DNA of 64,000 nt from assembly GCA_050249535.1 (NCBI GenBank), contig JBFWQI010000009.1, positions 62,001-126,000 on the forward strand. The letters run 5' to 3'. Within the stretch, counting starts at the first letter, position 1, and the number at the start of each line of letters is the position of its first letter. Below are positions 16,054 to 41,354 of the stretch, piece after piece. This DNA is from JADJXM01 sp937967285 (GTDB lineage: Bacteria > Acidobacteriota > Blastocatellia > RBC074). Both the position numbers and the translations under genes were made by a program. Below the pieces are notes generated by a model. The model had not been told where the DNA came from. It saw only the letters and a list, made by a program, of their open reading frames with translations, and searched no databases.

Positions 16054-16123
16054 TCAGCCTCTGTTCTGGTCCCGGCCCTCACGCCGCAAAATCAGACAGA
16101 AGGCAGGATGTGACGGCAAAGTC

Positions 16124-17951
<1,828 letters not shown>

Positions 17952-17971
<20 letters not shown>

Positions 17972-18485
17972 CACAGTCATCTCGATCGACGACCCTTCGC
18001 TGGTGCTTCTGATCGGCCCGGCCGGAGCCGGCAAGTCGACCTTCGCAGCGCGGCATTTCGCGCCGACGGAGATTGTCTCCTCGGACCGCATGCGCGGAAT
18101 GATCTCCGACGACGAATCCGACCAGAGCGTCACCCGGCAGGCATTCAGACTGCTCCACATTCTGACGCGGATGCGTCTCGCGCTCTCGCGGACGACCGTC
18201 ATCGACGCCACCAGCATCTACGCCGAATCGAGGTCTTCGCTCATCCGCCTGGCGCGTGGATATTCGGTTCCCACTGTGGCGATAGTCTTCGACCATTCGC
18301 TCGAAACCTGCCTCTCGAACAATCTCCGGCGCAGCCACAGAATCGTCAATGAGGATGCCGTCCGCAGACAGTACGCCGCGATGAGCGGCATTCTCGAGCG
18401 GCTCGAAAGCGAGGGCCACGCCGGTATCCACCGGATCGATGAGGACTCGCGAGTCGCCGTCATCCGCTCCGTCGCCCGTCTCTGA
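17952..18485 (+). CDS. Pnkp-like polynucleotide kinase domain protein
   Basis: 177 residues overlapping the pgpH 3' end by 20 bp. The P-loop LLIGPAGAGKSTFAARHF is near residue 25, followed by IVSSDRMRGMISDDESDQS and TVIDATSIYAESRSSLI. These blocks match the 5'-kinase domain of bacterial Pnkp/T4 PNK-type repair enzymes. There is no phosphatase, ligase or Hen1 domain. It may phosphorylate RNA or DNA ends or a small molecule. Translational coupling to a c-di-AMP phosphodiesterase is unusual and gives no clear functional hint. Confidence 0.78.
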
Positions 18486-18510
18486 ATACTGTCGAACATA
18501 AATTTTGGAT

Positions 18511-18827
<317 letters not shown>

Positions 18828-19391
18828 CTATACCTTCCCGGCGATATCCGGGCCGAATTTCCCTTTGTAATCCGCGGTCGCTTTTCTGGCTTCGAGCCAG
18901 ATGAAGAAGATTTCCGGCGTCTGGAGCCAGATTCTGAACCACTCCTCTATCTCGCGCTGCCCGAGTCGTTCGATGCGGCTGAGCGATTCCGAAGCGGCCA
19001 GCTCGGCGGCGTTCTCTCTTGCGCGGATGGCGGTCTGGCGGGCATACCTGACGCCGGTTTTGTCGTTCTGTTCCGAGAATGTCCTGAACAGACGATCGAT
19101 GACGGTCAGTGAGCGTTCGGCCTGCTCAAGCGTCCGGTTGACGGAGAGGCCCTCGAAGGCAGTTTCGTAGGCCTCGTTGTGAGAGGGCATGCGGAAGATT
19201 TCGTCGAATCGGACGGGCAGGTCTTCGTCGATCAGAATTCTGGCGATCTGTGCGGGTGAGAGTCGTCCGCCCTCGCCGTACTCCTCGGCCAGGCCCCGGT
19301 TGATGATCTCGATCTCACGGGCGGTCACCTCGCCCATGGCCTCGCGGTCATAGATTTCGAGCACCATCTCCTGGCGGGAGAGCTTCTTCAT
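18828..19391 (-). CDS. Hypothetical helical protein linked to an ABC ATPase
   Basis: 187 residues, mostly charged helices and no membrane segment or signal peptide. The block MGEVTAREIEIINRGLAEEYGEG is followed by a conserved-looking tail (LEQAERSLTVIDRLFRTFSEQ). I do not recognise a family. The start lies two bases after the stop of the ABC transporter ATPase gene on the same strand, so the two form an operon. It is not a permease. It may be a regulator or adaptor of the ATPase, but this is inference from position only. Confidence 0.65.
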   Translation of the reverse strand: MKKLSRQEMVLEIYDREAMGEVTAREIEIINRGLAEEYGEGGRLSPAQIARILIDEDLPVRFDEIFRMPSHNEAYETAFEGLSVNRTLEQAERSLTVIDRLFRTFSEQNDKTGVRYARQTAIRARENAAELAASESLSRIERLGQREIEEWFRIWLQTPEIFFIWLEARKATADYKGKFGPDIAGKV

Positions 19392-19393
19392 TT

Positions 19394-20311
19394 TTATCTT
19401 TGGGCGGCGGCTCTGCGAGTGACGCTTTCGATGAAGATCTCGTTGAGTGACGGAGCGACGAGTTCGAATCTCCTGATGCTGGCGCCGCGATCGATCAGAG
19501 CTTTGAGCAGGTCCTGCGGATCGAGCCCGGTCCGGGGAACGATCTCGAGGTGGTCGCGACGATCGAGCACGCTGGTGACCAGACCGGGATCGCCGAGCGC
19601 GTCGTCCAGTCCGTCGCCCTCGATTGCGATGTAGCGCCAGCCGAAGCCCTGCTTGATTTCGCGGAGCGATCCGCCGAGCACCTTGTGACCGTGATCGATC
19701 AGGAAGATCTCGTCGCAGAGCTCCTCGGCCTGCTGCATGAGGTGGGTCGAGAAGATGATCGTCTTATTCTCGCGTCGAAGGTCGTTGACGATCTCCTTGA
19801 GCAGTCCCGAGCTGACCGGATCGAGCCCCGAGAACGGTTCGTCGAGAATGACCAGATCCGGTGAGTGGAGGATGGTCGAGACGAACTGGATCTTCTGCTG
19901 CATCCCCTTCGAGAGCTCTTCCCACTTCTTGTTCTTCCACTCAGACATCTCGATTCGTTCGAGCCACTGGTCGATGCGCCTGTCGGCATCTGCCGCGGAA
20001 ACCCCCTTGAGGCCGGCAAAGAAGGAGAGCTGTTCGTGGACCTTCATCTTCTTGTAGAGGCCGCGGTCCTCGGGAAGGTATCCGATCCGTTCCTGAAGCC
20101 GCGAGCTCATCGGCTGATCGAAGAGCCGGATCTCTCCGCTGTCAGGGATCGTGATGTTGACGATCATCCTGATGGTTGTCGACTTCCCGGCGCCGTTCGG
20201 GCCGATCAGTCCGAAGATGCTTCCCTGCCTGACCTCGAGTGAGAGATTGTCGACGGCGACGAAATCGCCGTAGCTTTTGCTGACCTGTCTGACCGTGATT
20301 GCGTTTTTCAT
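19394..20311 (-). CDS. ABC-2-type transporter ATP-binding protein
   Basis: About 305 residues from ATG 20311. Walker A is GLIGPNGAGKSTT near residue 40, the Q-loop region ERIGYLPEDRGLYKKM follows, the signature is LSKGMQQK and Walker B is VILDEPFSGLDP. A C-terminal DUF4162-like extension follows the nucleotide domain, typical of NatA/DrrA-type ATPases that pair with ABC-2 permeases. No permease is encoded next to it, which is unusual. The partner is a soluble hypothetical protein. I rejected the longer ORF start at 20416, which overlaps the next promoter. Confidence 0.88.
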   Translation of the reverse strand: MKNAITVRQVSKSYGDFVAVDNLSLEVRQGSIFGLIGPNGAGKSTTIRMIVNITIPDSGEIRLFDQPMSSRLQERIGYLPEDRGLYKKMKVHEQLSFFAGLKGVSAADADRRIDQWLERIEMSEWKNKKWEELSKGMQQKIQFVSTILHSPDLVILDEPFSGLDPVSSGLLKEIVNDLRRENKTIIFSTHLMQQAEELCDEIFLIDHGHKVLGGSLREIKQGFGWRYIAIEGDGLDDALGDPGLVTSVLDRRDHLEIVPRTGLDPQDLLKALIDRGASIRRFELVAPSLNEIFIESVTRRAAAQR

Positions 20312-20379
20312 AATCTTCAGACCGGAATCGTAACCCGACAGTCGAGCCTGCTCAAGTGCGCGGGACGGAGGAAATGTAA

Positions 20380-20409
20380 TTGGCTGGAGCCGCGCTGCTC
20401 GGCTATAAT
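20380..20409 (+). promoter_or_regulatory. Sigma-70-type promoter of the exopolysaccharide operon
   Basis: TTGGCT (20380-20385), 18-nt spacer, TATAAT (20404-20409). It lies about 60 bases before the Wzz-family gene start at 20470, and the transcript would carry the whole operon to 24.5 kb or beyond. Confidence 0.55.
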
Positions 20410-20469
20410 CACACACTGCAACGATTTAGCCGGCCCGGCGGGGGCGAATGGCGGATCATCGAGGATACG

Positions 20470-22059
<1,590 letters not shown>

Positions 22060-22068
22060 GGCCGGATC

Positions 22069-23799
<1,731 letters not shown>

Positions 23800-23813
<14 letters not shown>

Positions 23814-24540
23814 CACCGCATCTTCGATCGCCGCCGGACTGCTGCTGATCGCACTGCTGTTCGCTCAGGCGACGGCGCAGTCACGGACCACCGACCGGAC
23901 CGTCAAACAGGGTCCCGGCAAAAAACAGGAGCCATCGAGCGAGGCCGAGGCCGCCGTTCTGCCGTATATCAATAACTTCTACGCCGAAACCCTGATCGGA
24001 CCTGAAGATGTGATCACGGTCGACGTCTTCGACCTTCCCAACTACTCCCGCGCCAACATCACGGTTCCGCCCGACGGGCGGATCAACTACCCTTTGATCG
24101 GGCAGATTGCGGTCGCCGGCCGGACGACTCGCGACGTCGAGAAGGAGATCACGCAGAAACTGCTTGAGTACGTGATCGATCCGAAGGTCGCCGTTCAGCT
24201 CGTCCAGGTTCACAGTCTGAAGTTCATGGTGGTCGGAGACGTTGTCAATCCGGGAATCTACGAGATGCCGCGCCGGATGAGCGTGTCACAGGCGCTGGCG
24301 CGCGCCGGTTATGTAACCAGGTTCGCCGATCGCAAGAACATCAACGTCCTGCGCCTTCAGCCCGGCGGCGAAACGCTGCCGATCAGGGTCAATCTGAAGG
24401 ATATCGAGAAGGGCAGGGGAAATGATCTCTTTCTCGTGCCCGGCGATACGATCGTCGTCCCCGGAAACACATTCAAGACCATCGACCAGTTGCTCGGCCT
24501 GGTTTCGCTCGGCGCGTGGATGCGCGTCATCGCTAGGTGA
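23800..24540 (+). CDS. Wza/GumB-like polysaccharide export protein
   Basis: 246 residues with a signal peptide (cleavage near ATAQ). The Poly_export domain spans about 65-145, with LIGPEDVITVDVFDLPNYS and PPDGRINYPLIGQIAVAGRT. A SLBB-like domain follows (about 150-225), with VVGDVVNPGIYEMPRRMS. The C-terminal amphipathic helix of Wza is short or absent and no lipobox Cys is seen. It would form the outer-membrane channel of the system. The 3' end of the kinase gene overlaps its start. Confidence 0.9.
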
Positions 24541-24602
24541 ATCCGATCCCCCGTCGTTTTCCGCATCAGATGTCAAATTTATCCTCAGAATCAGGCGCCA
24601 AA

Positions 24603-25688
24603 ATGAGAAGCGACGTATCGTCGCGCGGAAAGGCCGTGGCCGTTCTGGTCTTCGCGCTGATGCTCACGGGTCTTCCCGGCCGGGCGGCCCAATCCGAGTG
24701 GGAGGCCCTGAGGACGGGTGTTTTCGCAAAGCTCAACACGATCTTCTTCACGGACGAACTGCATGGCTGGGCCGGCGGAAGCAACGGGACGCTGATCGCC
24801 ACGTCCGACGGCGGAGCATCCTGGAAGCGTATTCCGCTGCCGCAACAGCAGCAGCGCGAGACTATTCGCGACAGCTGGATCTTCAGCGGCGGCAGGTCGC
24901 TGGCGCTCGGCGAATACGGCGCTTTCAGTCGCAAGTCCTCCCTCGGCTATGTCGAACGCGTCTTCATGCTTGCAACCATTGATTTGGGTGCCTCCTGGGA
25001 GGAGATGAAGACCGAAAGCCAGCCGGTCAGGGAAGCGCCGGCGCGGATAGTCAGCAGCAAGGACAAGGAACCGGTTCTCGAGCCGTCGAAACTGACGCGG
25101 GCTCCGGATCCGGTGCTGGTCCGCATCGAATTCGCCGACGATCGCAACGGCTGGGCCTGCGGGGAAAGCGGAACGATTCAGGGCACATCGGACGGCGGGC
25201 GGACCTGGACTCTTCAGCAGTCGCCGGTGCGCAAACTGCTCTACGATATCTCAGTGGTCGATGCAATGACGGTCTTCGTCGCGGGCGCGGGCGGAACGCT
25301 GCTCCAGACTGAGGACGGCGGGCGGACCTGGATCGAACGCGGAACCGGAATCGGCTCGGTCATCCGCGCGGTTCATTTCACCGATCGCCGCAACGGACTG
25401 CTCGTCACATCCACGGGCGAGATCCATCTGACCGAAAATGCCGGCGTTTCATGGCGCAGATGCAGCGTCCCGACCTCTCGGCCGCTCAATGACATCATTC
25501 TCGTCGGCGGCGAAGGCTGGGCGGTCGGAGACAACGGCACCGTTCTTCACTCGCGCGACGGAGGCCGCACATGGGTCGACGAATCGTTCGACACGCACGC
25601 CGCGCTCCTGCGCATCCATTTCGTCACCGCGCGGCGCGGCTGGATTGCCGGCGCCAACGGCGCCATCTTCAGATTAACACGGCAGTAA
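24603..25688 (+). CDS. Ycf48-like BNR-repeat secreted protein
   Basis: About 361 residues. A signal peptide (MRSDVSSRGKAVAVLVFAL, cleavage near GRAAQ) is followed by a seven-bladed beta-propeller built of repeated blocks such as GWAGGSNGTLIATSDGGASW, GWACGESGTIQGTSDGGRTW and GWAVGDNGTVLHSRDGGRTW. This is the Ycf48/HCF136 pattern, which in photosynthetic cells assists photosystem II. In non-photosynthetic bacteria related proteins occur with exopolysaccharide genes and their role is unknown. Starts at GTG 24537 or ATG 24570 are possible but would shift the signal peptide inside. Confidence 0.82.
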   Translation: MRSDVSSRGKAVAVLVFALMLTGLPGRAAQSEWEALRTGVFAKLNTIFFTDELHGWAGGSNGTLIATSDGGASWKRIPLPQQQQRETIRDSWIFSGGRSLALGEYGAFSRKSSLGYVERVFMLATIDLGASWEEMKTESQPVREAPARIVSSKDKEPVLEPSKLTRAPDPVLVRIEFADDRNGWACGESGTIQGTSDGGRTWTLQQSPVRKLLYDISVVDAMTVFVAGAGGTLLQTEDGGRTWIERGTGIGSVIRAVHFTDRRNGLLVTSTGEIHLTENAGVSWRRCSVPTSRPLNDIILVGGEGWAVGDNGTVLHSRDGGRTWVDESFDTHAALLRIHFVTARRGWIAGANGAIFRLTRQ

Positions 25689-25698
25689 CCGAGGTTTT

Positions 25699-26529
25699 AT
25701 GAATACGCAGTCACCGATCAGACCGGACAAGGATCAGCTCACCTATGGCGCATATCTGCGCGTCGCCGAACTGACTTCGCTTCAGCGACCGGAATCGGAC
25801 CCGCCGCACCACGATGAGATGCTCTTCATCATCATCCACCAGACTTACGAGCTCTGGTTCAAGCAGCTTCTCCACGAACTCGACGCCGTCGTCGGAATGC
25901 TCAAACGGGCTTCCGCCGACGGGCGGGACGAGATCTACGAGGCTGCCCGGCTGCTGCGTCGCTGCACCGAGATCGCGCGGGTTCTCGTCGAGCAGTTCAC
26001 AATTCTCGAAACCATGCTCCCGACGCACTTCCTCGCTTTTCGCGGCGGGCTCCGGCCGGCGAGCGGGTTCCAGTCCGAGCAGTTTCGCGAGATCGAATTT
26101 CTCTGCGGGCTGAAGGATGAGAAGATGATGCGCTATCATGAGCCGACGCCCGAGATGCACGAGCGCCTGAGAAGACGGCTGATCGATCCTTCCCTGCGCG
26201 ACGTCTTCTTCGACGCGATCGGATCGATCCGCCCGATCGAAGGCGATTCCGAACAGGAGCTCTTCGCCGCCCGTTCGGCGGCGATCCTTGAAATCTATCG
26301 CGACGAACGGGGCAAACGCGACTGGATCGACCTCTGCGAACGCCTGACCGAGTTCGACGAACTGATCGTCAGCTGGCGGCTCCGGCACATCCAGATGGTC
26401 GAACGCACGATCGGTGTCAGACTGGGCACCGGCGGCAGCAGCGGCGCCTCGTACCTCAAGAATACGCTGGATAAAAAATTCTTCCCGGAACTCTGGGAAG
26501 CCAGATCGCGGCTCGCGGAAGCAAAGTAG
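25699..26529 (+). CDS. kynA: Tryptophan 2,3-dioxygenase
   Basis: 276 residues, typical length. Family blocks are present: LTYGAYLRVAELTSLQ, PPHHDEMLFIIIHQTYELWFKQ and LPTHFLAFRGGLRPASGFQSEQFR. The haem-ligand region near the C-terminus is RHIQMVERTIGVRLGTGGSSGASYL. The haem enzyme opens the indole ring to N-formylkynurenine. GAGG precedes ATG 25699. The stop codon is the first unit of a GTAGAAA repeat (AAGTAG). A kynureninase gene follows after a hairpin-rich insertion; no formamidase is seen. Confidence 0.95.
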   Translation: MNTQSPIRPDKDQLTYGAYLRVAELTSLQRPESDPPHHDEMLFIIIHQTYELWFKQLLHELDAVVGMLKRASADGRDEIYEAARLLRRCTEIARVLVEQFTILETMLPTHFLAFRGGLRPASGFQSEQFREIEFLCGLKDEKMMRYHEPTPEMHERLRRRLIDPSLRDVFFDAIGSIRPIEGDSEQELFAARSAAILEIYRDERGKRDWIDLCERLTEFDELIVSWRLRHIQMVERTIGVRLGTGGSSGASYLKNTLDKKFFPELWEARSRLAEAK

Positions 26530-26785
26530 AAAGTAGAAGTAACCACTCAGCCGCGGAGGGGCTGCTGAATTTAGCCGTGCCGTTTACGGCACGGACAGCG
26601 TTCGTATATGAATTCCCGTCGCGTGAGCGACGGCTGATATCAATCGTCGCTCACGCGACGAAATAATAAAAATACAGCTTACCCGGGGTTTCGCTCGGCC
26701 TGCGGCCTCGCTTCACCCCGGGCTAAATTCAGACGCCCGCTGCCGCGGGCTCAGAACAGGCTGAGCAGAAGTAGAAAGCAGAAAG
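26530..26785. repeat. BIME-like cluster of nested hairpins between kynA and kynU, flanked by GTAGAAA repeats
   Basis: Four hairpins lie in about 180 bp. A: CCGTGCCG/CGGCACGG (26575-26594). B: a 16-bp stem CGTCGCGTGAGCGACG 26617-26632 with its reverse complement 26645-26660. C: CCCGGGG/CCCCGGG (26682-26722) with inner GGCC arms. D: GCCCGC/GCGGGC (26735-26750). An outer 12-bp repeat CTGAATTTAGCC (26565-26576) and GGCTAAATTCAG (26721-26732) encloses A to C. Short GTAGAAA tracts border the block (26525-26541, 26769-26785). This resembles REP/BIME elements linked to RAYT transposases, but no transposase is in the window. Confidence 0.85.
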
Positions 26786-27976
<1,191 letters not shown>

Positions 27977-28003
27977 GCCGGATCTGAATGAGAGGTGACT
28001 GAT

Positions 28004-28500
28004 ATGACCAGGGTTCATTTCATCGTTATCGCGGCGCTGCTGATCGCAATCTATTTCTGGTCGCAGGGAGCCCAAAGGAAGAAGTCTCAAACGGCGGGAT
28101 CGACCGAACCGGCGCGCGCCGACAGAGTCGTCAAAAGCGAGGCAGACTGGCGGAAGATTCTGACGCCCGAACAGTACTACGTCGTCCGTCGCAAAGGCAC
28201 CGAACGGGCTTTCACCGGCAAGTTCTGGGATCACCACGAAAAGGGCGTCTACCTCTGCGTCGCCTGCGGGCAGGAGCTCTTCAGTTCCGACCATAAATTC
28301 GATTCGGGGACCGGCTGGCCGAGTTACTGGAAACCGATCAAACCCGAAAACGTCGCCACGGAGGATGATGACAGCTTCTTCATGCGCCGGATCGAGGTCG
28401 TCTGCAGCCGCTGCGGCGGCCACCTCGGCCACGTCTTCGACGACGGACCGGAACCCACCGGCCTCAGATACTGCATAAATTCCGCATCTCTCGAATTTAA

Positions 28501-28513
<13 letters not shown>
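28004..28513 (+). CDS. msrB: Peptide-methionine (R)-S-oxide reductase, membrane-anchored
   Basis: About 169 residues from ATG 28004, with AGAGG upstream. An N-terminal hydrophobic helix (about 5-22) probably anchors it to the membrane, facing the periplasm. The MsrB domain spans about 45-165. Zinc ligands are CVACG and CSRCGGH, the substrate block is TGWPSYWKPI and the catalytic Cys is in RYCINSASLEF. Its last residues and TAG stop lie in a GTAGAAA palindrome. It would repair oxidised methionine in envelope proteins. Confidence 0.94.
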
Positions 28514-31673
<3,160 letters not shown>

Positions 31674-31769
31674 GCTCCAGTGACGAAATCAAGGGGGAAG
31701 ATATTTTCCCGTGGATCGGTCGAGCCGGTAATTACGGCCTTGGGGCCAGCAGAAGGTTGGTCAGGGGGC

Positions 31770-31840
31770 AAAAAACTGGTCGGAATTGGCGACGCTCAAT
31801 CCGTCGCTTTCGATCGGGATGACCAGATTCGCGATCGAAA
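31770..31840 (-). promoter_or_regulatory. Candidate attenuator or riboswitch-like leader of the NHL gene
   Basis: In transcript order on the minus strand: TTTCGATCG (31840-31832) pairs with CGATCGAAA (31816-31808), enclosing CTGGTC (31826-31821). That CTGGTC is also complementary to GACCAG (31781-31776), which is followed by six T (31775-31770). A further GCGAC/GTCGC stem (31807-31803 with 31793-31789) lies inside. The first helix and the terminator helix share the CTGGTC segment, so a switch is possible. The start codon is about 97 nt downstream. No ligand domain is recognised. Confidence 0.42.
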
Positions 31841-31867
31841 CGAGGCGACTGGCAGTTTCAGAAACGC

Positions 31868-31897
31868 ATTACAACATCACCCGGCTGATGAAGTCAA
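31868..31897 (-). promoter_or_regulatory. Promoter of the NHL gene (minus strand)
   Basis: On the minus strand TTGACT (31897-31892), an 18-nt spacer, then TGTAAT (31873-31868). A transcript would begin near 31861, so the terminator-like hairpin falls about 20-90 nt into the leader. Confidence 0.5.
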
Positions 31898-31949
31898 TAA
31901 AGATTTGCAACTGCTCAGCCCCGGGGCGTCGGGCCGGGCGCTTTCCCGC

Positions 31950-31978
31950 TTGCCGTGCGAATTTACAGTTGTTATCAT
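31950..31978 (+). promoter_or_regulatory. Promoter of ndk
   Basis: TTGCCG (31950-31955), 17-nt spacer, TATCAT (31973-31978), about 55 nt before the ndk start. The leader ends in AAGGAGAG. Confidence 0.5.
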
Positions 31979-32034
31979 CAGCGTTTACGTAACAGCCGGT
32001 ATTTTACCGAATCATCATCGATCCAAGGAGAGAT

Positions 32035-32460
<426 letters not shown>

Positions 32461-32471
32461 AGTCGAACCGC

Positions 32472-34612
<2,141 letters not shown>

Positions 34613-34618
34613 ACTGCT

Positions 34619-35899
<1,281 letters not shown>

Positions 35900-35909
35900 G
35901 ATTGGTTCT

Positions 35910-37184
35910 TCACTTCAGGGTTCCGTTGATCGTTCGCGCCAGTTCGACATGCGCGGCGAAATATTCCTTGAGAGCTTCGTTGTGATCGATCTGCAGTTCG
36001 ACCAGCCGCTGCTGTTCCATCAGCACGTCGGTCAGGCGGGCGTGCCCGAGATCGAAGCTCGATTGCTGGATGCGGAAGTTGGTCTCTGCGGCGGCGAGTA
36101 GTTCGTCAGTGTAGGTGCCGAGCACGCGCTCCGCGCCGCGGACCATCTCATAAGCCGCCGAGACCTCGCGCCGGACGACCGATTCCAGAAATTCCCGTCG
36201 CGAACGCGCCGCTGAGAGAGCGGCGACCGCGGCCTCGATCGATCCCTGGTTGCGGTTGCGCGTCGGCAGCATGATCCTGACGCCGCCGCGGACCATTCTC
36301 ATGTTCATCTGGACGGGCACGAGCTGGCCCGACTCGTTGAATCCCGACTGGTCGAACCGCCAGCGCTGGATGCCGAATTCTCCGAAGACGCTGAGGTCGA
36401 GTTTCCCCTCCGCCTCGGCCATTGCGATCATGGCTTCGGCCACCTTTTCGGATGCGCGCGCGGCCTGCAGATCAGGCCGACTGCTGAGCGCCTGTTCGAT
36501 CAACTGCTCGCGGGTCTGCGACAGTGGACGGGAGACGAACTCATCCCGCAGCGTGACGCCATCGTCCATGCCCAGAAGCAGTTTCAGCTCCTCTATCCTG
36601 ACGGCGAGCCGGCTGGCGATCGCGACCCGGCGCGCCTCGATCCGCCCCAGTTCGACGCTCTGCTGGCTCTGTTCCAGCCGCGGTCCGACCCCCTCCTCGA
36701 CACGGGCTTTGACCAGCGCGAAAGACTCACGGTTCAGTTTGAGCAGGCCCTCGAGGAGTTCAAGCTGGCGCGCCGTCTCGACGACCTCGCCGTATTTCAT
36801 CCGCACCTCGGCGGTCAGCTTCCGCTCGCTCTCCGCGACCTCAAGGCGCATCCGCTCGAGTTCGGCTTCAGCGACGTCGATTCGCCTTTTGCGGCGTCCC
36901 GGTTCGAGCGGTAGCTCCACTCCGACTGAGAAATTCTGCATCGCCGTATCATTGACGCTCGCTGTGCCTGATGTGTCGAGCATCGGATTCGCCTTCAGAC
37001 CGGCCTGACGCAGCTTGCCTGCAGCCTCGTCGATTCCCTTGCGGTCGGCCTGCAGTCCCTTGTTGTTGGCCAGCGCGTATCGAACCGCCTCCTCGACGCT
37101 CATCCCGTCGGCTTTGAGGCTCTGAGCGCCGGCGATCGGCGCCATGCATATTAATAAGATAATCGCGTTTACAGCTTGTCGCAT
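35910..37184 (-). CDS. cusC: TolC-family outer-membrane channel of the metal efflux cluster
   Basis: 424 residues with a signal peptide (cleavage after PIAGAQ). Two repeated outer-membrane efflux domains are evident: MSVEEAVRYALANNKGLQADR in the first half, then the RPDLQAARASEKVAEAMIAM block, a glycine-poor coiled-coil tail and LEQ-type helices. It would form the outer-membrane duct. It lies one base after the CusA stop, so it belongs to the same operon, and CusB follows 10 bases later. The order A-C-B differs from the common C-B-A. Confidence 0.88.
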   Translation of the reverse strand: MRQAVNAIILLICMAPIAGAQSLKADGMSVEEAVRYALANNKGLQADRKGIDEAAGKLRQAGLKANPMLDTSGTASVNDTAMQNFSVGVELPLEPGRRKRRIDVAEAELERMRLEVAESERKLTAEVRMKYGEVVETARQLELLEGLLKLNRESFALVKARVEEGVGPRLEQSQQSVELGRIEARRVAIASRLAVRIEELKLLLGMDDGVTLRDEFVSRPLSQTREQLIEQALSSRPDLQAARASEKVAEAMIAMAEAEGKLDLSVFGEFGIQRWRFDQSGFNESGQLVPVQMNMRMVRGGVRIMLPTRNRNQGSIEAAVAALSAARSRREFLESVVRREVSAAYEMVRGAERVLGTYTDELLAAAETNFRIQQSSFDLGHARLTDVLMEQQRLVELQIDHNEALKEYFAAHVELARTINGTLK

Positions 37185-37185
37185 A

Positions 37186-40380
<3,195 letters not shown>

Positions 40381-40381
40381 G

Positions 40382-40801
40382 TTATTTCGCGTTGATCGTG
40401 AAGGTCGTCTGCCCCTCGCCCGCAGGCCCCTTGAAGCTCAGTTTCGTCTGCCAGGTCCCCTTCATCTCGAGCCTCGTCTGCCCGCGATAGACGCCCGGTG
40501 TTCCCGTCGTCGTCAACGACGCATCATTCTTCATGTACGGCATGCTGCCCATCGCCGGCATGTCGAAGAAGAGCGTGATCGCTCCGACATCGACCGTCTG
40601 ACCCGCCGCGTTCGCGAACTCGAGCGTGAACTCGTTCTCGCCTTCGCGCAGCTCGCCTCGCGCGTTTCTCAATGTCACCGTCAGTTCGCCCGCCTTGCTA
40701 GTCGCGATGACCGCGCCCGTGGGGGCGCTCTCCGTGCCCGATGAGCAGGCAGTCAGAATTCCAAGTAGTGCCATTATCAATATCAATGTCGCTATTCGCA
40801 T
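40382..40801 (-). CDS. YtkA/FixH-like lipoprotein of the copper cluster
   Basis: 139 residues with a lipobox GILTAC (lipid attachment near Cys19). A beta-rich domain (about 40-139) contains GAITLFFDMPAMGSMPYMKND, the Met-rich pattern of YtkA/FixH domains, and ends with GEGQTTFTINAK. It is probably anchored to the outer face of the inner membrane or the outer membrane. The Met cluster could bind Cu(I), which would fit delivery to the RND pump encoded next. Experimental links for this family are limited. Confidence 0.82.
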   Translation of the reverse strand: MRIATLILIMALLGILTACSSGTESAPTGAVIATSKAGELTVTLRNARGELREGENEFTLEFANAAGQTVDVGAITLFFDMPAMGSMPYMKNDASLTTTGTPGVYRGQTRLEMKGTWQTKLSFKGPAGEGQTTFTINAK

Positions 40802-40848
40802 GTGATTTGTCTCCGGTAAAAAGTGCTGTCTGGGCGCCGGGCGCTCCG

Positions 40849-41202
40849 CTAGTTGACCTGGATCTTGCCGCCAACCATCTTCATCGAGCAGGTGAAGTCG
40901 ATCTCCTCCGACTTGTCGGGAGTGAACTCGACCACGACCTCCTGGTTCATCGGGAGGTCCTTCTTGATCTTGTATTTCGGGATGATGATCTCGGTCGCGC
41001 AGGTCGCCTCGAATTTGCGGATGAAGGTGATCCGCGCCGGAATACCGCGCCTCAGTTTCAGTTTTTCCGGCTGATACCCGTTCGCCGTCAGCGTGACGGT
41101 GTGGTTCTGGATCTTCTCCCTCTTCTTCCCGGCTTTCTGCCCGAAGGCAGGCGTTGCGATGATTGCGATGGCCATCAGAGCCATCAAAAGTTTGCTGAAC
41201 AT
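40849..41202 (-). CDS. Periplasmic cupredoxin-domain protein
   Basis: About 117 residues from ATG 41202, with a strong GAGGAGGAAG ribosome binding site; the longer frame to 41277 is rejected. After the signal peptide (cleavage near PAFGQ) there is a small beta-barrel domain with conserved IRKFEATCATEIIIPKYKIK and DFTCSMKMVGGKIQVN. This is a cupredoxin-like fold (EfeO/CopC-adjacent type), with Cys and Met as probable copper ligands. It lies 48 bases upstream of the YtkA-like gene in the same operon and is likely a periplasmic copper carrier. Confidence 0.85.
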   Translation of the reverse strand: MFSKLLMALMAIAIIATPAFGQKAGKKREKIQNHTVTLTANGYQPEKLKLRRGIPARITFIRKFEATCATEIIIPKYKIKKDLPMNQEVVVEFTPDKSEEIDFTCSMKMVGGKIQVN

Positions 41203-41354
41203 CCTGTCTGCTTCCTCCTCAGGATCGTCGCATGGGCGTGAATTCGCATCCGGATCCGCCGGCGCGGCAACTCGCACACGCAGTTCGACTTATCTTTTGT
41301 AATGTAGGGTTAAAGCGCGATCGGCTCCTCGGTCTTGGAGCCTGCAGGAGTGTT

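Larger units (their letters stand above)
31674..32034. other. Divergent leader region of the NHL gene and ndk, no gene seen
   Basis: 361 bp without a coding region. On the minus strand it holds a promoter (31868-31897), a leader of about 188 nt and a terminator-like hairpin. On the plus strand it holds the ndk promoter (31950-31978). Both directions are described in separate entries. Confidence 0.6.
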
